A DNA stretch of 64,000 bases from Lepturacanthus savala (lineage: Eukaryota; Chordata; Actinopteri; Scombriformes; Trichiuridae): positions 34,672,488 through 34,736,487 of the forward strand of contig CM060465.1 in the NCBI GenBank assembly GCA_030544235.1, given 5' to 3'. This document shows, piece after piece, positions 10,649-21,850 of the stretch. The position numbers and the translations under genes were made by a program. Below the pieces are notes generated by a model. It saw only the letters and a program-made list of their open reading frames with translations. It was not told the DNA's origin and searched no databases. Each line of letters opens with the position of its first letter. The first letter of the stretch is position 1.

Positions 10649-10798
10649 TTCCCGTTCGGTGAGGACATGGAGGCGTCGCTGCTTCGTCCTCTGGAGGCGT
10701 CGCTGCAGGCGACCATGAACACCTACTGCGGACGGAGCAGCCACCTGTTCACCAGGAGGCTGAAGCTCAGCATCCAGGCCGTTCAGCAGGGAGGATGA
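10649..10798 (+). CDS. gxylt2: Glucoside xylosyltransferase, terminal coding exon
   Basis: The exon follows a strong pyrimidine tract and CTCTCCAG acceptor ending at 10648. It enters in phase 0, matching the previous donor. It encodes 49 residues, starting FPFGEDMEASLLRPLEASLQ and ending QAVQQGG, with TGA at 10796-10798. The FPF start and the AIRK just before it resemble the GXYLT2 C-terminus more than that of GXYLT1, as far as I recall those sequences. NTYCGR matches the conserved xTxCGR/K motif of both. With the two upstream exons this makes the last 148 residues of a protein of about 440. The three exons are intact with no frameshift. The exon sits at the centre of nested inverted repeats. 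Confidence 0.9.
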   Translation, partial: FPFGEDMEASLLRPLEASLQATMNTYCGRSSHLFTRRLKLSIQAVQQGG

Positions 10799-11174
10799 AG
10801 CCTCCGCAGAAACTCACCAACACTCAGGACGACATGAGAACGTCAGCTGTTTCAAACAGCTGTTCGCTGTTTCAACCAGGGAGGAAAACGCTTCCACTTC
10901 CACTTTAGTTTCTACCTTTTATCGCTGTTTTTCAGACAATCAGGTCGTTTTGTTGTGATTCTACAATCAATTTGTGGATTCGTCCAAAAGAAAAAGAAGA
11001 AAAATCAACGCACAATATGTAATTTTTGCCGCTTTAGCTCAATATAAAATCCATGTTTTAGTCTTTTACTTTGAAGGGCTGAAAAATAATCCTGTTTTCA
11101 TGCATTTTTTAGCAGCAATACACAAAAAGCAATGGTACGTTACAGCAAATTAACACATTGCACAGATATTTAAC

Positions 11175-11180
11175 AATAAA
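11175..11180 (+). promoter_or_regulatory. Possible polyadenylation hexamer of gxylt2
   Basis: An AATAAA lies 377 bases after the stop codon, and another ATAAA-rich site follows near 11211. In AT-rich DNA such hexamers are common by chance, so the true 3' end is not determined. The likely 3' UTR would then cover 10799 to about 11200. Confidence 0.3.
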
Positions 11181-11427
11181 ACAAGGAATTTTACAAGAAT
11201 TTTTCCAAAAAATAAAAGCAGATTAATTGAAAAGTAGCATTTTTATTCTCGTTTGGATCATTATTTGTTAAAAATAAGTGATTTTTATTGTATTCTAATT
11301 TGATTTACATAGAATTTTGCCATTTCTTGTTAAAAATAAGCAAATTTCTGCTGAAACTTTTAATTATACAGAGTTTTTTTTAGTTTATTTCAGTCATCTC
11401 ACACAAATAATAGAATAATCATAAATA

Positions 11428-11815
11428 AATAAGCATATTGATTTATATATATTGATTTAATTATTCTCCGAAACAGATAAAAAGGTAAAACCACCGAATG
11501 AAGCAGTTTTATGTTAATAATCTGTGTTTCGCAGCTAATGCTAACATTAGCTTAGCTTGTTGCTCTGATAAATTAAAACTGAAATCCTTCCTCTGGTTAA
11601 AATGTGGCTTAAAACTGGATTTTAAAGGAATTTAATTATGGATTTTAGTCAATTTTAGACGTTATAATTTATAAAAATTACATATTGTGCCTTTTAAAAA
11701 AAAGTCTTAAGAGAGTTTTATTAGAGTTTCTATAATTTAACTTTGCAGTTTATCAATGACAAAGGGTTTTTGTTCTTTTTAAGGTACTTTAAGCTGTTAT
11801 TTAAACAGGAATGTT
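11428..11815 (-). repeat. Right arm of the inverted repeat around the last gxylt2 exon
   Basis: This is the reverse complement of 9543-9985. Shared landmarks in inverted order are AATAAGCATATTGATTTA, TTCTCCGAAACAGATAAAAAGG, GCTTGTTGCTCTGATAAATT and CTTTGCAGTTTATCAATGAC. The 60-codon frame at 11743-11925 and its mirror at 9341-9613 are products of this repeat, not genes. Confidence 0.8.
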
Positions 11816-11829
11816 CTTTTATTTGTTTT

Positions 11830-12280
11830 TTATTCACGTGTCAAGTGCTCGTTAAGAATATTTCTGAACTTCATCAGTATTTATTATCCTGTGGCAGGAA
11901 GCACTTTTTAAATATTAGAATTTAACATATTTTAGTGACTTGTTTTTTATGCATTTGATTCATTTTGTTGTAGTTTTTAAGCCTTTTTTCGTCCACATGT
12001 TACATATCAATACAACTGGAATGAATGAATGTAGAGAATTAATTTCCACTCCTCTAACGAGCAATAAGACACATCTTTTTATTTTACAATGTAAAATCAT
12101 GTCAATGTTTTACAGAGATTAATATTTGGTGAATATTTTCAGATGATTAAAGTTTTTCTAATGGTGCCTGTGACACTGTGACTGAGTCTAATTTCAATCT
12201 ATTTACAGTATATTCAATTAAGGAAATCAATTATTTTGATGGTTAATTGAAACATCAACTGCAGAAAATATATTTAATAT
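11830..12280. other. Intergenic AT-rich sequence, nothing recognised
   Basis: After the repeat arm there are about 450 bp of AT-rich sequence with short open frames of no recognisable family. No RNA gene, promoter or repeat is evident here. Confidence 0.5.
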
Positions 12281-12950
12281 TAACATTTAGTCCAATATTG
12301 AGTAGAATTATCTCATTCCACTGGCAGATAATTTAGTTTATTTCCCCTTATTTGGGTCAATTTGGTCTTGTTTTTTGTTTTGTTCTTTAGTCTCTATAAT
12401 AATAAACTGACGATTGAAACTTCACAGGATCTAGAACGGAACCCTGAGGAACCCCACATTTGATATGAGTCATTTTTAAGAGGAAAATGTCCAAATTCTC
12501 TGGTTCCAGCTTCTCTTCTCTGATTATTTCCTGGTTTCTTTAGTCTCCATAATACTAAACTAAGGAAGTCGATTATTTTGATGGTTAATTGAAACATCAA
12601 ATGCAGAAAATATTAGATTTAATTATTAACAAGTGGAAATATCTTACATTTAGTCCAATATTTAGTCGAATTATCTTATTCCACTGGGAGATAATTTAGT
12701 TTATTTCAAGTTATTTCCCCTTATTTGGGTCAATTTGGTCTTGTTTTAACTTTAAATTGAAATAAACTAAATTATCTGCCAGTGGAATCAGATAATTCTA
12801 CTCAATTTTGGACGAATTATATCGAAAACGAGATATTTTCACCTGTTACGATTTCAGTTTGTGCAGAAACTGATGCAGACGTGACATAAAAGGAAAAATT
12901 AATAGATAATTAATTAATATATGAGACTCTCCAGGCTTCACAAAATTGAT
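12280..12950 (-). mobile_element. Inverted copies of both palindromic families
   Basis: Two second-family copies (12290-12370 and 12625-12780) flank a reverse-oriented ATCGATTA unit. Its insert reads CTAGAACGGAACCCTGAGG (about 12431-12449), the complement of the RT-motif insert. The stretch 12558-12752 is the inverse of 9985-10185, and 12828-12945 is the inverse of 8425-8545. Confidence 0.75.
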
Positions 12951-14130
12951 TAGTTAATTATCAATGAATTGATTACATTATTCAACAACTATTTTGATAA
13001 TAAATTCATTGATTTGACTCATTTTTAAAGAAGAAAATGCCCAAATTCTCTGGTTCCAGCTTCATCCAACTTGAACCGAACTAATCGATTAATCGTTTTA
13101 ATAATCAATAGATCAGTCGAGTTTTACACCATTTTATGAATTAAACAACTAATCGATTAATTGGACCAGAAAAAAAGACATTTTAGGTTGAATCTTCAGC
13201 TTTGGGAAACAGTTTTTGACATTTTACACCATTTAATGAACCAAACGACTAATCGATTAATCACTTCATCAGTAATTAATCGATTAATCGGATTTTGAAT
13301 TATTCACTTAATTTTTTTCACTTTTTTGACTCTTTCTCTCAAGTTTAAGAAAATTAGACAAAAAGTCAAAACATGAGATTAAAAGGTTTAAAGAAGATAC
13401 AATTTCAAACAGATAAATCAAATTACAAATTACAAAATTAAATCGATTAGTTGATTAATTGATTAGTTGCCAGCTATTATAATTATTCAACAATTAATAA
13501 TAATATGAAGGATTTTAGTTATTTTTTAGGAAGAAAATGTCCAAATTCTCTGGTTCCAGCTTCTCAAATCTGATTAAATCAGACCAAACTAATCGATTAT
13601 TCATTCTAATATTCGATCGATCAGTCAACTATCAAATCAAATCATTAACTTTACACCATTTTATGAATTAAACAACTAATCGATTAATTTGACCAGAAAA
13701 AAAAAATACATTTTAGGTTTAATCTTCAGCTTTGGGAAACAGATCAACATTTTACACCATTTAATGAAACAAACGATTAATCGATTAATCACTGATGAAG
13801 TGATTAATCATTTGACAAAAAGTCAAAACATAAGATTAAAAGGTAAAATAAAAAGATAGTTTAAAATAAATCAAATTAGAAATTTGACAATTAAATGAAT
13901 TAATTGATTAGCTGCTATTAACTATTACATTATTCAGCAACTAATTTAATAATAATATAAAGGATTTTAGTTAGTTTTTACATTTTATGATCCAAACTAA
14001 TCGATTAATCGTTTTAATAACCGATATATCAGTCGCGTTACTTTTACAACTAATTGATTAATTGGTCAAAAATAAGGACATTATATATTGAATCTTCAGC
14101 TTTGGGGAAATCAATCGATTAATCGGCTAT
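12950..14130 (-). mobile_element. Reverse cluster of ATCGATTAATCG elements
   Basis: At least three diverged copies occur with the internal block reading TCTCTGGTTCCAGCTTC (near 13050 and 13550) and with AATCGATTAATC cores near 13085, 13147, 13252, 13270, 13442, 13676, 13777 and 14115. They are older-looking than the copies at 15 kb, with many substitutions and truncated ends. Confidence 0.75.
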
Positions 14131-14760
14131 TAAAATAAAATAAAGAGTCTGATCCTTTCAAATTAAACATCACCCCAATAAAATAACGGCTTGTTTCTCT
14201 TAATTAATCAGATAAAAACTAAAAGGAAACTCACAGTTTGGGTGACGACTTCAGAAAAGTGTGAAATAGAAGGTGAAGAGTCTGGATCCGTCGCCTCCGG
14301 GTCCTCGTTTCACTTCAGATCGACACACGTGACTGAAATAAGAAACAGGTCGACACCGTGAATGTAAAGCAGCTTCTACTCGGAGGAGACGAGCTTTTAG
14401 AACGTGTTCAACGAGCTGAGGAAACGCTTTCTGTCTTTAAACAGAGGACGGTTTAAAAACCTGCTTCAAACTGACAAAAAATACGTCTTGTTTTTGGTGC
14501 GATTTGTCCAATTATCTCATTTCACTGCCATTTATGCTTGGTTTTGTTCAATAATCAGTAAAAAACGATATAAAATGACATAATTTAACTCAACATTGGT
14601 CTAATTTCACCAAAAACAAGATATTTATCACTTGTCAACGTTTCATTTTTTGCAGTTTCTTATTAGAAATCTGTAAAAAATGAGTCAATTAATGGTTGTT
14701 TAGCAATGTTCAAGGTTTGGATTTAGTTCATTTCATTGTCAGAGGCTGTGGGCTGCTACT
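14130..14760. other. Unique-looking segment with a second-family fragment
   Basis: The part at 14200-14460 has moderate G+C and no recognised repeat. At 14480-14640 a diverged copy of the second palindromic family appears (TCTTGTTTTTGGTGCGATTT, then its complementary half with CACCAAAAACAAGATATTTA). There is no coding signature. Confidence 0.5.
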
Positions 14761-16400
14761 ATTATTTTAATAGTTGATTAATCTATTGATTATTAAAATG
14801 ATTAATCGATTAGTTGTTTGGTTCAGATCATCAGTTTATTATTATAGAGACTAAAGAAACCAGGAAATAATCAGAGAAGAGAAGCTGGAACCAGAGAATT
14901 TGGACATTTTCTTCTTCAAAATGACTCAAATCGATTGATCGATTATCAAAATTAATTGATTAATCAATTAATCGTTGCAGCTCTAAAACAAATTCTCTTT
15001 ATTTCAGACCAGTTTGGTATCAAATCAATATCTAGATATCCTGATTTATTACCACTAGAACTAAAAATGTGTTTATTCTATAAAATCAAACTTTTTATCA
15101 TGAGTAGAGCTGCAACGATTAGTTGATTAATCGATTAGTTGTTTGGTTCAGATCATCAGTTTATTATTATAGAGACTAAAGAAACCAGGAAATAATCAGA
15201 GAAGAGAAGCTGGAACCAGAGAATTTGGACATTTTCTTCTTCAAAATGACTTTAAACGATTATCAAAATAGTTAAGTAATTGATTAATCGATTAATCGTT
15301 GCAGCTCTAAAACAAATTCTCTTTACTTCAGACCAGTTTGGTATCAAATCAATATCTAGATATCTAAAAATGTGTTTATTATTTAAATATATTAATATTT
15401 CTAATAGATTATCACTGACTATAAAATCAAACTTTTTATCCTAATATGAGTAGAGCTGCAATGATTAGTTGATTAATCGATTAGTTGTTTGGTTCAGATC
15501 ATCAGTTTATTATTATAGAGACTAAAGAAACCAGGAAATAATCAGAGAAGAGAAGCTGGAACCAGAAAATTTGGACATTTTCTTCTTCAAAATGACTCAA
15601 ATCAATTAATCGATTATCAAAAATAATTGATTAATCGATTAATCATTGCAGCTCTAAAACAAATTCTCTTTATTTCAGACCAGTTTGGTATCAAATCAAT
15701 ATCTAGATATCCTGATTTATTACCACTAGAACTAAAAATGTGTTTATTATTATTAATATTGTAATATTAATAATAGATTATCACTGACTATAAAATCAAA
15801 CATTTTATCCTAATATGAGTAGAGCTGCAACGATTAGTCGATTAATCGATTAGTTGTTTGATTCAGATCATCAGTTTATTATTATAGAGACTAAAGAAAC
15901 CAGGAAATAATTAGAGAAGAGAAGCTGGAACCAGAGAATTTAGACATTTTCTACTTAAAAATGACTCAAATCGATTAATCGATTATCAAAATAGTTGGTG
16001 ATTAATGTGATAGTTGACAACTAATCGATTAATCGATGTTCGAACCAAGCTTATTTCTTAGAGTTTAATGTAATTAAGTATTTTATTACATTTTAACAGA
16101 TTAACAGATTATCATTGATTCTATGAAATCAAACTTTCTAACCTATCATGAGTAGAGCGGAAATGATTAGTTGATTAATCGATTAGTTGTTTGGTTCATT
16201 AAATGGTGTAAAAGGTTGATTCAACCTAAAATGTCTGTTTTTGTCCAAAGATCATCAGTTTATTATTATAGAAGAATAAAGAAACCAGAAAATAATCAGA
16301 TTTTTGGAGAGAATTCGTCCATTTTCTCTTTAAAAATGACTCAAATCATCAACATAGTTGCCGACTAATCGATTAATCGTTGCAAACTGATCAGTTATTC
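14755..16400 (+). mobile_element. Head-to-tail array of ATCGATTAATCG element plus spacer
   Basis: The same composite unit repeats with element starts (AGAGCTGCAA or a close variant) at 15106, 15452, 15821 and 16154, giving steps of 346, 369 and 333 bp. Another unit lies upstream from about 14755. Each unit holds the palindromic ends, CATCAGTTTATTATTATAGA, GAAGCTGGAACCAGAGAA, the second palindromic end, and a spacer with GACCAGTTTGGTATCAAATC and TATCTAGATATC. The array behaves like a young satellite derived from a transposon. Confidence 0.85.
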
Positions 16401-16620
16401 CAGGTTCTTACTCTTTAATTAGTGATTGGTGACATGCTAAATCTTGTTTTTGGTCCAATTAGACCAATAATAAGTCAAATTATCTAATATTTTTGATTTA
16501 TTTTACCACTAAAGACGTCATTTTATGTATAATATGTTAAATCAGAACCTGATGCTTTAAGCAGGTGTTTAACGTGGTTTTTCTGTGTAAATTCCTCATG
16601 TTAAGTGATTAAACACCTGC
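16400..16620. other. Fragment of the second family and unique sequence
   Basis: CTTGTTTTTGGTCCAATTAG near 16443 marks a partial copy of the second palindromic family. The rest is AT-rich with nothing recognised. Confidence 0.45.
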
Positions 16621-17040
16621 AGAAAGCTGCTAAATAACATTAGTGTAAAGCCGGGAGCCTCCGCCCTCAGGAAGACGGATGCTTCCTTCTTCAAGATGCA
16701 GTTTTTCTGTTTTTTTGTTGTGTTTCGGGGGAAGATGGAGGCAGCAGCTGCCTGAGTATAATGGTGATTGAAGCCTCGTTCCCTTCAGTCTTAACAGGAA
16801 ATACCGATGGATTATTCATGTTATTGCTTTGCTCCACTTGGCCGCCGCCGCGTTCAATAGCGATTTAAAGGCCGGGCATAAATTAAACCGGTTTGAAGGC
16901 GAATGGCCCAACACAGGAGTAAAAACGGGGCCACAAAGTAAGGATTATGCCATATTAGGCCGTTTAAAGTCATCAACTTCCTCTTTATCTTTAGGAAAGC
17001 AGCCAGATCTGACGCCAAATAAATGACATTTAGAGTTTAA
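16620..17040. other. Candidate conserved non-coding element
   Basis: This is a block of mixed composition without repeats between two transposon clusters. It contains GCGATTTAAAGGCCGGGCAT and CATATTAGGCCGTTTAAAG, which look constrained rather than decayed, although that impression cannot be quantified here. A 65-codon open frame (16829-17026) matches no family and lacks exon signals. Enhancer function is inference. Confidence 0.4.
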
Positions 17041-17059
17041 ACTGGTTAAATCGGTTTCT

Positions 17060-18110
17060 CACAGCGTCTATATTCAATTGTAACCTGTTATGATAAATCA
17101 TCATATCTAAATATTGGAGTTTGATACCAAACTAACCAAAAGTAAAGAGAATGTGTCATATAGAACTGCAACGATTAGTCGAATTATTGATGAGTGGCCA
17201 ATTATTACATTAATCACCAACTATTCTGATAATCAATTAATAGATTTGAATCATTTCTAAGGAGAAAATGTCCAAATTCTCTGGTTCCAAACTGACGACT
17301 GAAACTTCACAGGATCTAGAACGGAACCCTGAGGAACCCCACATTTGATTGGAGTCATTTTTAAAGAGGAAAATGTCTAAATTCTCTGGTTCCAGCTTCT
17401 CTTCTCTGATTATTTCCTGGTTTCTTTAGTCTCTATAATAATAAACTGATGACCATTTTACACCATTTTATGAGTCAAATATCTAATCGATTAATTGCTT
17501 CAGCAATAATCAATTGATTAATCGAATTATTAATTATTTAATCACAATGTCTTTTTATCTAATTTTTGAATTTTTCCTTTCAAATTTAACTTTAATTTGA
17601 AAAATAGATCAAAAAAATGTTAGATAAAAAAGATATAAAATTATTAGATAAGTCAAATTGAGCTGATACAAAACTAATCGATTAATCAATTCAACAATAT
17701 GATCAATGATGATCAATTTTCATCTAATTTTAAATTTTTTCTTTCAAATTTAACTTTTATTTGAATAATAGATCAAAAAGTTTAAAATGTTAGATAAAAA
17801 GATATAAAACAACCGGAACAGATCAAAAACGAATCGATTAATCGCTTCAACAATAATCAATTGATTAATCGAATTGTGAATTCATTTAATCACAATGTCT
17901 TTTTCTCATTTTTGACTTTTTCTTTCATATTTAACATAAATGTGAGATAAAAAAGTGATTAAAATGATTAGATATCACATTAATCTCCAACTATTTTGTC
18001 AATCAATTAATAGATTTGAATCATTTTAAGAAGAAAATGTCAGAATTCTCTGGTTCCAGCTTCTTCTCATAATTGATTAGAAACTTTGAGATAATCTATA
18101 ACCAATAATT
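17060..18110 (-). mobile_element. Reverse cluster of ATCGATTAATCG elements, one with RT insert
   Basis: The travelling spacer appears in reverse (TTTGATACCAAACTAACC, near 17121). An element follows whose insert reads GGATCTAGAACGGAACCCTG (17312-17331), then copies with TCTCTGGTTCCAGCTTC near 17387 and 18047. A local direct repeat occurs inside: TTTTTCTTTCAAATTTAACTTTTAT-type blocks near 17570, 17740 and 17925. Confidence 0.75.
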
Positions 18111-18179
18111 AAGAGGTTAAATTGATTATAAGTCTATCTGGCCTAGAAATTCACCCGTTGAGGAGTGAAACTGTTGAAG

Positions 18180-18620
18180 TTAAATCTCAATGTTTCATAA
18201 CTTGAAGAACAATAAAAGCCGTTTTATCACAGCTGAACGGTCCAGGTAGAAAAAGCAGTTTCCCCTCGTGCAGCGAATCCATCTTTTCCTGCTGCAGAAG
18301 GATATCGTTTAACCAGCCAACGTTTCAATCAATAATACATTTGCCTGCACTGCTGAGACAGGTATAATTGTGCTGATATGTCAGGGTTTGAAACAATTAA
18401 TGTAATTTACCGTCGGACATTAGCTATGCATGGATCCGTCTGTGTCACGGCGGGAAGGGAATCTGCCCCCGTAAGCAGAACCACATGAATAATATGCATA
18501 TGCAAATAAAATGAAATCGCTCGTTCGGTCCCTGTAGTCGGATACGGATATGTCACGTAATAAAGTTCAATTTATTCAATTTATGACGCGGTAATCCTCC
18601 GAGGTTTGGACGCTGACTCA
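18180..18620. other. Candidate conserved non-coding element with POU-dimer site
   Basis: This non-repetitive block contains ATTAATGTAATTTACCG, GACATTAGCTATGCATGGAT and ATGCATATGCAAAT (18494-18507). The last resembles the MORE/octamer element bound by POU-domain dimers. It also holds CACGGCGGGAAGG. Composition differs from the flanking transposon clusters. Enhancer activity is inferred only from motif density. Confidence 0.45.
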
Positions 18621-19530
18621 GCTCTTAAAAACACTTCACACGACTATTCTTACTCGGCAAAAAAAAGGAGATTTTACTCGTTTAGTGATGGACAATTTGA
18701 AAAAATTCTAGTTTTGTTGCTTGGATTTCATCGTTTGTCTAGATTGTAAAACCAACTGTTGTAAAAATGGTAATTTCCCAGCAGCTATAAAATACGGTTA
18801 TATAACCAGCTCATAAAATACCATAAATTTCTGGTAAAATGCAGTTTGTAGCTGTAATTTGATGTAAAATCTTTGTTTTTTTATGGTAAATAACATTCAC
18901 ACCTGCTATAATACAAACAATCAGGCTAAAACTATCCAGTTTTACTAGATACTGCATAAAATACTCTTTATATTTATATTTATATAAGTTTTAGATTTTT
19001 CTTATAGTTCAGATGTAAATTTGCTGCATATTTGTAAACTTTTTAAAAATATTTTGGTAATTTTACTGTCATTTTCACCACTTATCACTTCTTACTTTGC
19101 AAAAAAGGAGAGTTTTCAACCATTTAGTGATAAATAAATAAAAAATATATGTGTATATATATATATTTAATGTAAGACAATAATCTACCACCAATAAAAT
19201 GTGTATAATTGCATTAATTACTTAAATTAAGACCATTTTAAGTGAAATAAAAGTTGTATTTTTTAATGTTATGTATGTTTGCGGTATATTTTTATCATTT
19301 TATTCATATTTTCAGCTTTTAAAACACTTCACACGCTTATTACTTGACAAAAAAAAAGGAGTTTTCACTCATTTAATATACGTCAATGGTAAAATAGAGT
19401 TTGTAGCTTTAATTTGATGTAAAATCTTTGATAAATGATAAAATAATGATTAATGATTAATATAATACAATGATCTATGACCAATAAAACCTCTGATTTG
19501 TTAAACAGGTTTAAAATCACAACATTTACT
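18600..19530. repeat. Three diverged direct copies (ACACTTCACACG..AAAAAAGGAG)
   Basis: The block with ACTTCACACG, a short A run, GGAG and TTTAGTGAT begins near 18630 and recurs near 19075 and 19316 in diverged form. The segment following it (AATGCAGTTTGTAGC..TTTGATGTAAAATCTTTG) also recurs, at 18838 and about 19390. This suggests a local duplication of an old interspersed element. The family is not identified. Confidence 0.55.
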
Positions 19531-19539
19531 TAATTTAAG

Positions 19540-20515
19540 AGATTTTACACCATTTTATGAAGCAAACAACTAATTAATCAACTAATCGTTGCAGCTACCA
19601 ATTATTCTGCTCATTGATTAAAGGATTTGAGTCGTTTTTAAGAAGAAAATGTCCAAATTCTCTGGTTCCAGCTTCTCTTCTCTGATTATTTCCTGGTTTC
19701 TTTAGTCTCTATAATAATAAACTGATGATCTTTGGGTTGAATCTTCAGCTTTGGGAAACTACAACTAATCGATTAATCGATTAATCGTTGCAGCTCTACT
19801 CATATTAGGATAAAATGTTTGATTTTATAGAGTCAGTGATAATCTATTAGAAATATTAATATATTTAAATAATAAACACATTTTCAGTTCTAGTGGTAAT
19901 AAATCAGGATATCTAGATATTTGATACCAAACTGGCCTGAAGTAAAGAGAATTTGTTTTAGAGCTGCAACGACTAATCGATTAATCAACTATTTTTGATA
20001 ATCGATTAATTGATTGAAGTCATTTTTAAGAAGAAAACGTCCAAATTCTCTGGTTCCAGCTTCTCTTCTCTGATTATTTCCTGGTTTCTTTAGTCTCTAT
20101 AATAATAAACTGATGATCTGAACCAAACAACTAATCGATTAATCGATTAATCAATTAATCGTTGCAGCTCTACTCATATTAGGATAAAAAGTTTGATTTT
20201 ATAGAGTCAACACATTTTCAGTTCTAGTGGTAATAAATCAGGATATCTAGATATTGATTTGATACCAAACTGTGCTGAAGTAAAGAAAATTTGTTTTAGT
20301 TAATCAATTACTTGCCAACTGTTACATTAATCACCAACTATTTTGATCATCGATTAATTGATTTGAGTCATTTTTAAGAAGAAAATATCTAAATTCTCTG
20401 GTTCCAGCTTCTCTGATTATTTCCTGGTTTCTTTAGTCTCTATAATAATAAACTGATGATCTGAACCAAACAACTAATCGATTAATCATTTCAATAATCG
20501 ATTCATAGCCAAGTA
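19540..20515 (-). mobile_element. Reverse array of ATCGATTAATCG element plus spacer
   Basis: Three units lie head to tail in reverse orientation. TCTCTGGTTCCAGCTTCTC occurs near 19659, 20049 and 20397, and the spacer TATCTAGATATTTGATACC or similar near 19909-19927 and 20240. It is the mirror of the 14.8-16.4 kb array and carries the same spacer, so the two arrays form a large inverted pair about 3 kb apart. Confidence 0.8.
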
Positions 20516-20559
20516 GATGATTATAGGTCATGTACCAATATTTTTGTAATTTTACTGAC

Positions 20560-21420
20560 ATTTTTAGGGTAAAACCTGTAAAAGCACAGCCTTTTCCACC
20601 ATTTATAACTAGTCCAGTTGAGCTCCATCAATCAACACCGTGCAGATCAATGTTTCAACAAATATTCCTCATCCATCAGAGAATCCCGGTTCTGTTCCTG
20701 TCACTCGGCCGTAAACCACGACTCAAAGAGGCTCCAGGTTGACCCTCGAAGGCCTCAGGCGAGACTCCGGACATGTTTTATAGTGTTTTATAGATGCATA
20801 ACATTCAAACACGCAAAAATAAGGATGTTATTACTCAGAGCGGCTCTTCTATCGGCTTTTTACGGCCCCGGTTGGAGCCAAATGTCATTGAGAACGAGCA
20901 TTGAAAATGCACCTTGAATTACCACTCATAAAACGCTGTATCAATCACTCCAGCTGACCTTTTTTTTCTTTTCCTCCTCCATGTTTGATAAAGTGTCTCA
21001 TCAATGGGCCTCGTCCCGCCGCCTCAGGGCTAAAGGACTATTGGTTGAAATCAATGCGGTGCCAAGTATTGTTAGTGAACAATATGGCCCCATGATTCAA
21101 TACGCCGCACTTTCCCTGATTGCGCGGCGGCGGCCGCTGACAGGCGCCATTAATGGAGCGAGCCGGCTGATTCACGGCGGCTGATTGACTCCCAGGACGA
21201 TCGGCGGCGGCGGCGGCGGCGGCGGCAGCGGCGGCAGCGATGGAGGCCGGCGCCGTAAATCTTCTCCGATTCGACCAAAACGCAGAGAATTTGTGTCGTT
21301 TGTTTGCATGAAGATGAGTCTGTGGTAGCTGTGACTTTTATTTTGGAAAACAGAATAAAGTTCATTATAAAGAAGAACGAACAAGTGGATTTACACCACA
21401 TGAACTTTACATTCTGTTAA
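20560..21420. other. GC-rich island, candidate conserved non-coding element
   Basis: This is one of the most compositionally distinct parts of the window. CpG-rich sequence at 21000-21260 includes GCGGCGGCGGCCGCTGACAGG followed by GCCATTAATGGAGC; TGACAG is a TALE-homeodomain core and TTAATGG a homeodomain-like site. AGTGAACAATATGG at 21072 has a SOX-like core. Several overlapping short open frames exist on both strands, none with a domain. An unannotated 5' exon cannot be excluded. Confidence 0.4.
21202..21225 (+). repeat. (CGG)8 trinucleotide repeat
   Basis: Eight uninterrupted CGG units are followed by CAG-CGG-CGG-CAG interruptions. They are in the CpG-rich part of the island and are read as poly-Pro or Arg in spurious minus-strand frames. 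Confidence 0.9.
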
Positions 21421-21429
21421 ATAATCATA

Positions 21430-21850
21430 TAAAATCATATAAAATAGTCAAATACAGGAGGCACGGATGATATAATATGATGGTAAAACACTTAATTTTG
21501 AAATAAACATATAAAATATTCTATTAAATGAGTTTGTAAATAAATCTGATGAATAAGATATAATAAAATATTAAAGTTTGACTGATTTTAAAGAAAAATA
21601 ACATTAAAAATGACATTTTTAAAGCGTCTATACAGAAAAATGTGTTAAAATGTCAGATATATATATATAAAATATATACATAAACAAAATGGAAAGTAAA
21701 TAAAGAAAAAAGAAAAATATAGTAACACAAAAATATTAATAATAATAATAATAATACATATAATTAACTCAAATAAATATAGATAATAAATAAAAAATAA
21801 TAAAATATGTCAAATTAATACAATATAACTAAAGAAATAAATGTAGATTA
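21430..21850. other. AT-rich intergenic sequence
   Basis: This stretch is AT-rich with short TA runs (21657-21670) and (AAT)n-like steps near 21735-21755. No gene or named element is seen. Confidence 0.6.
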
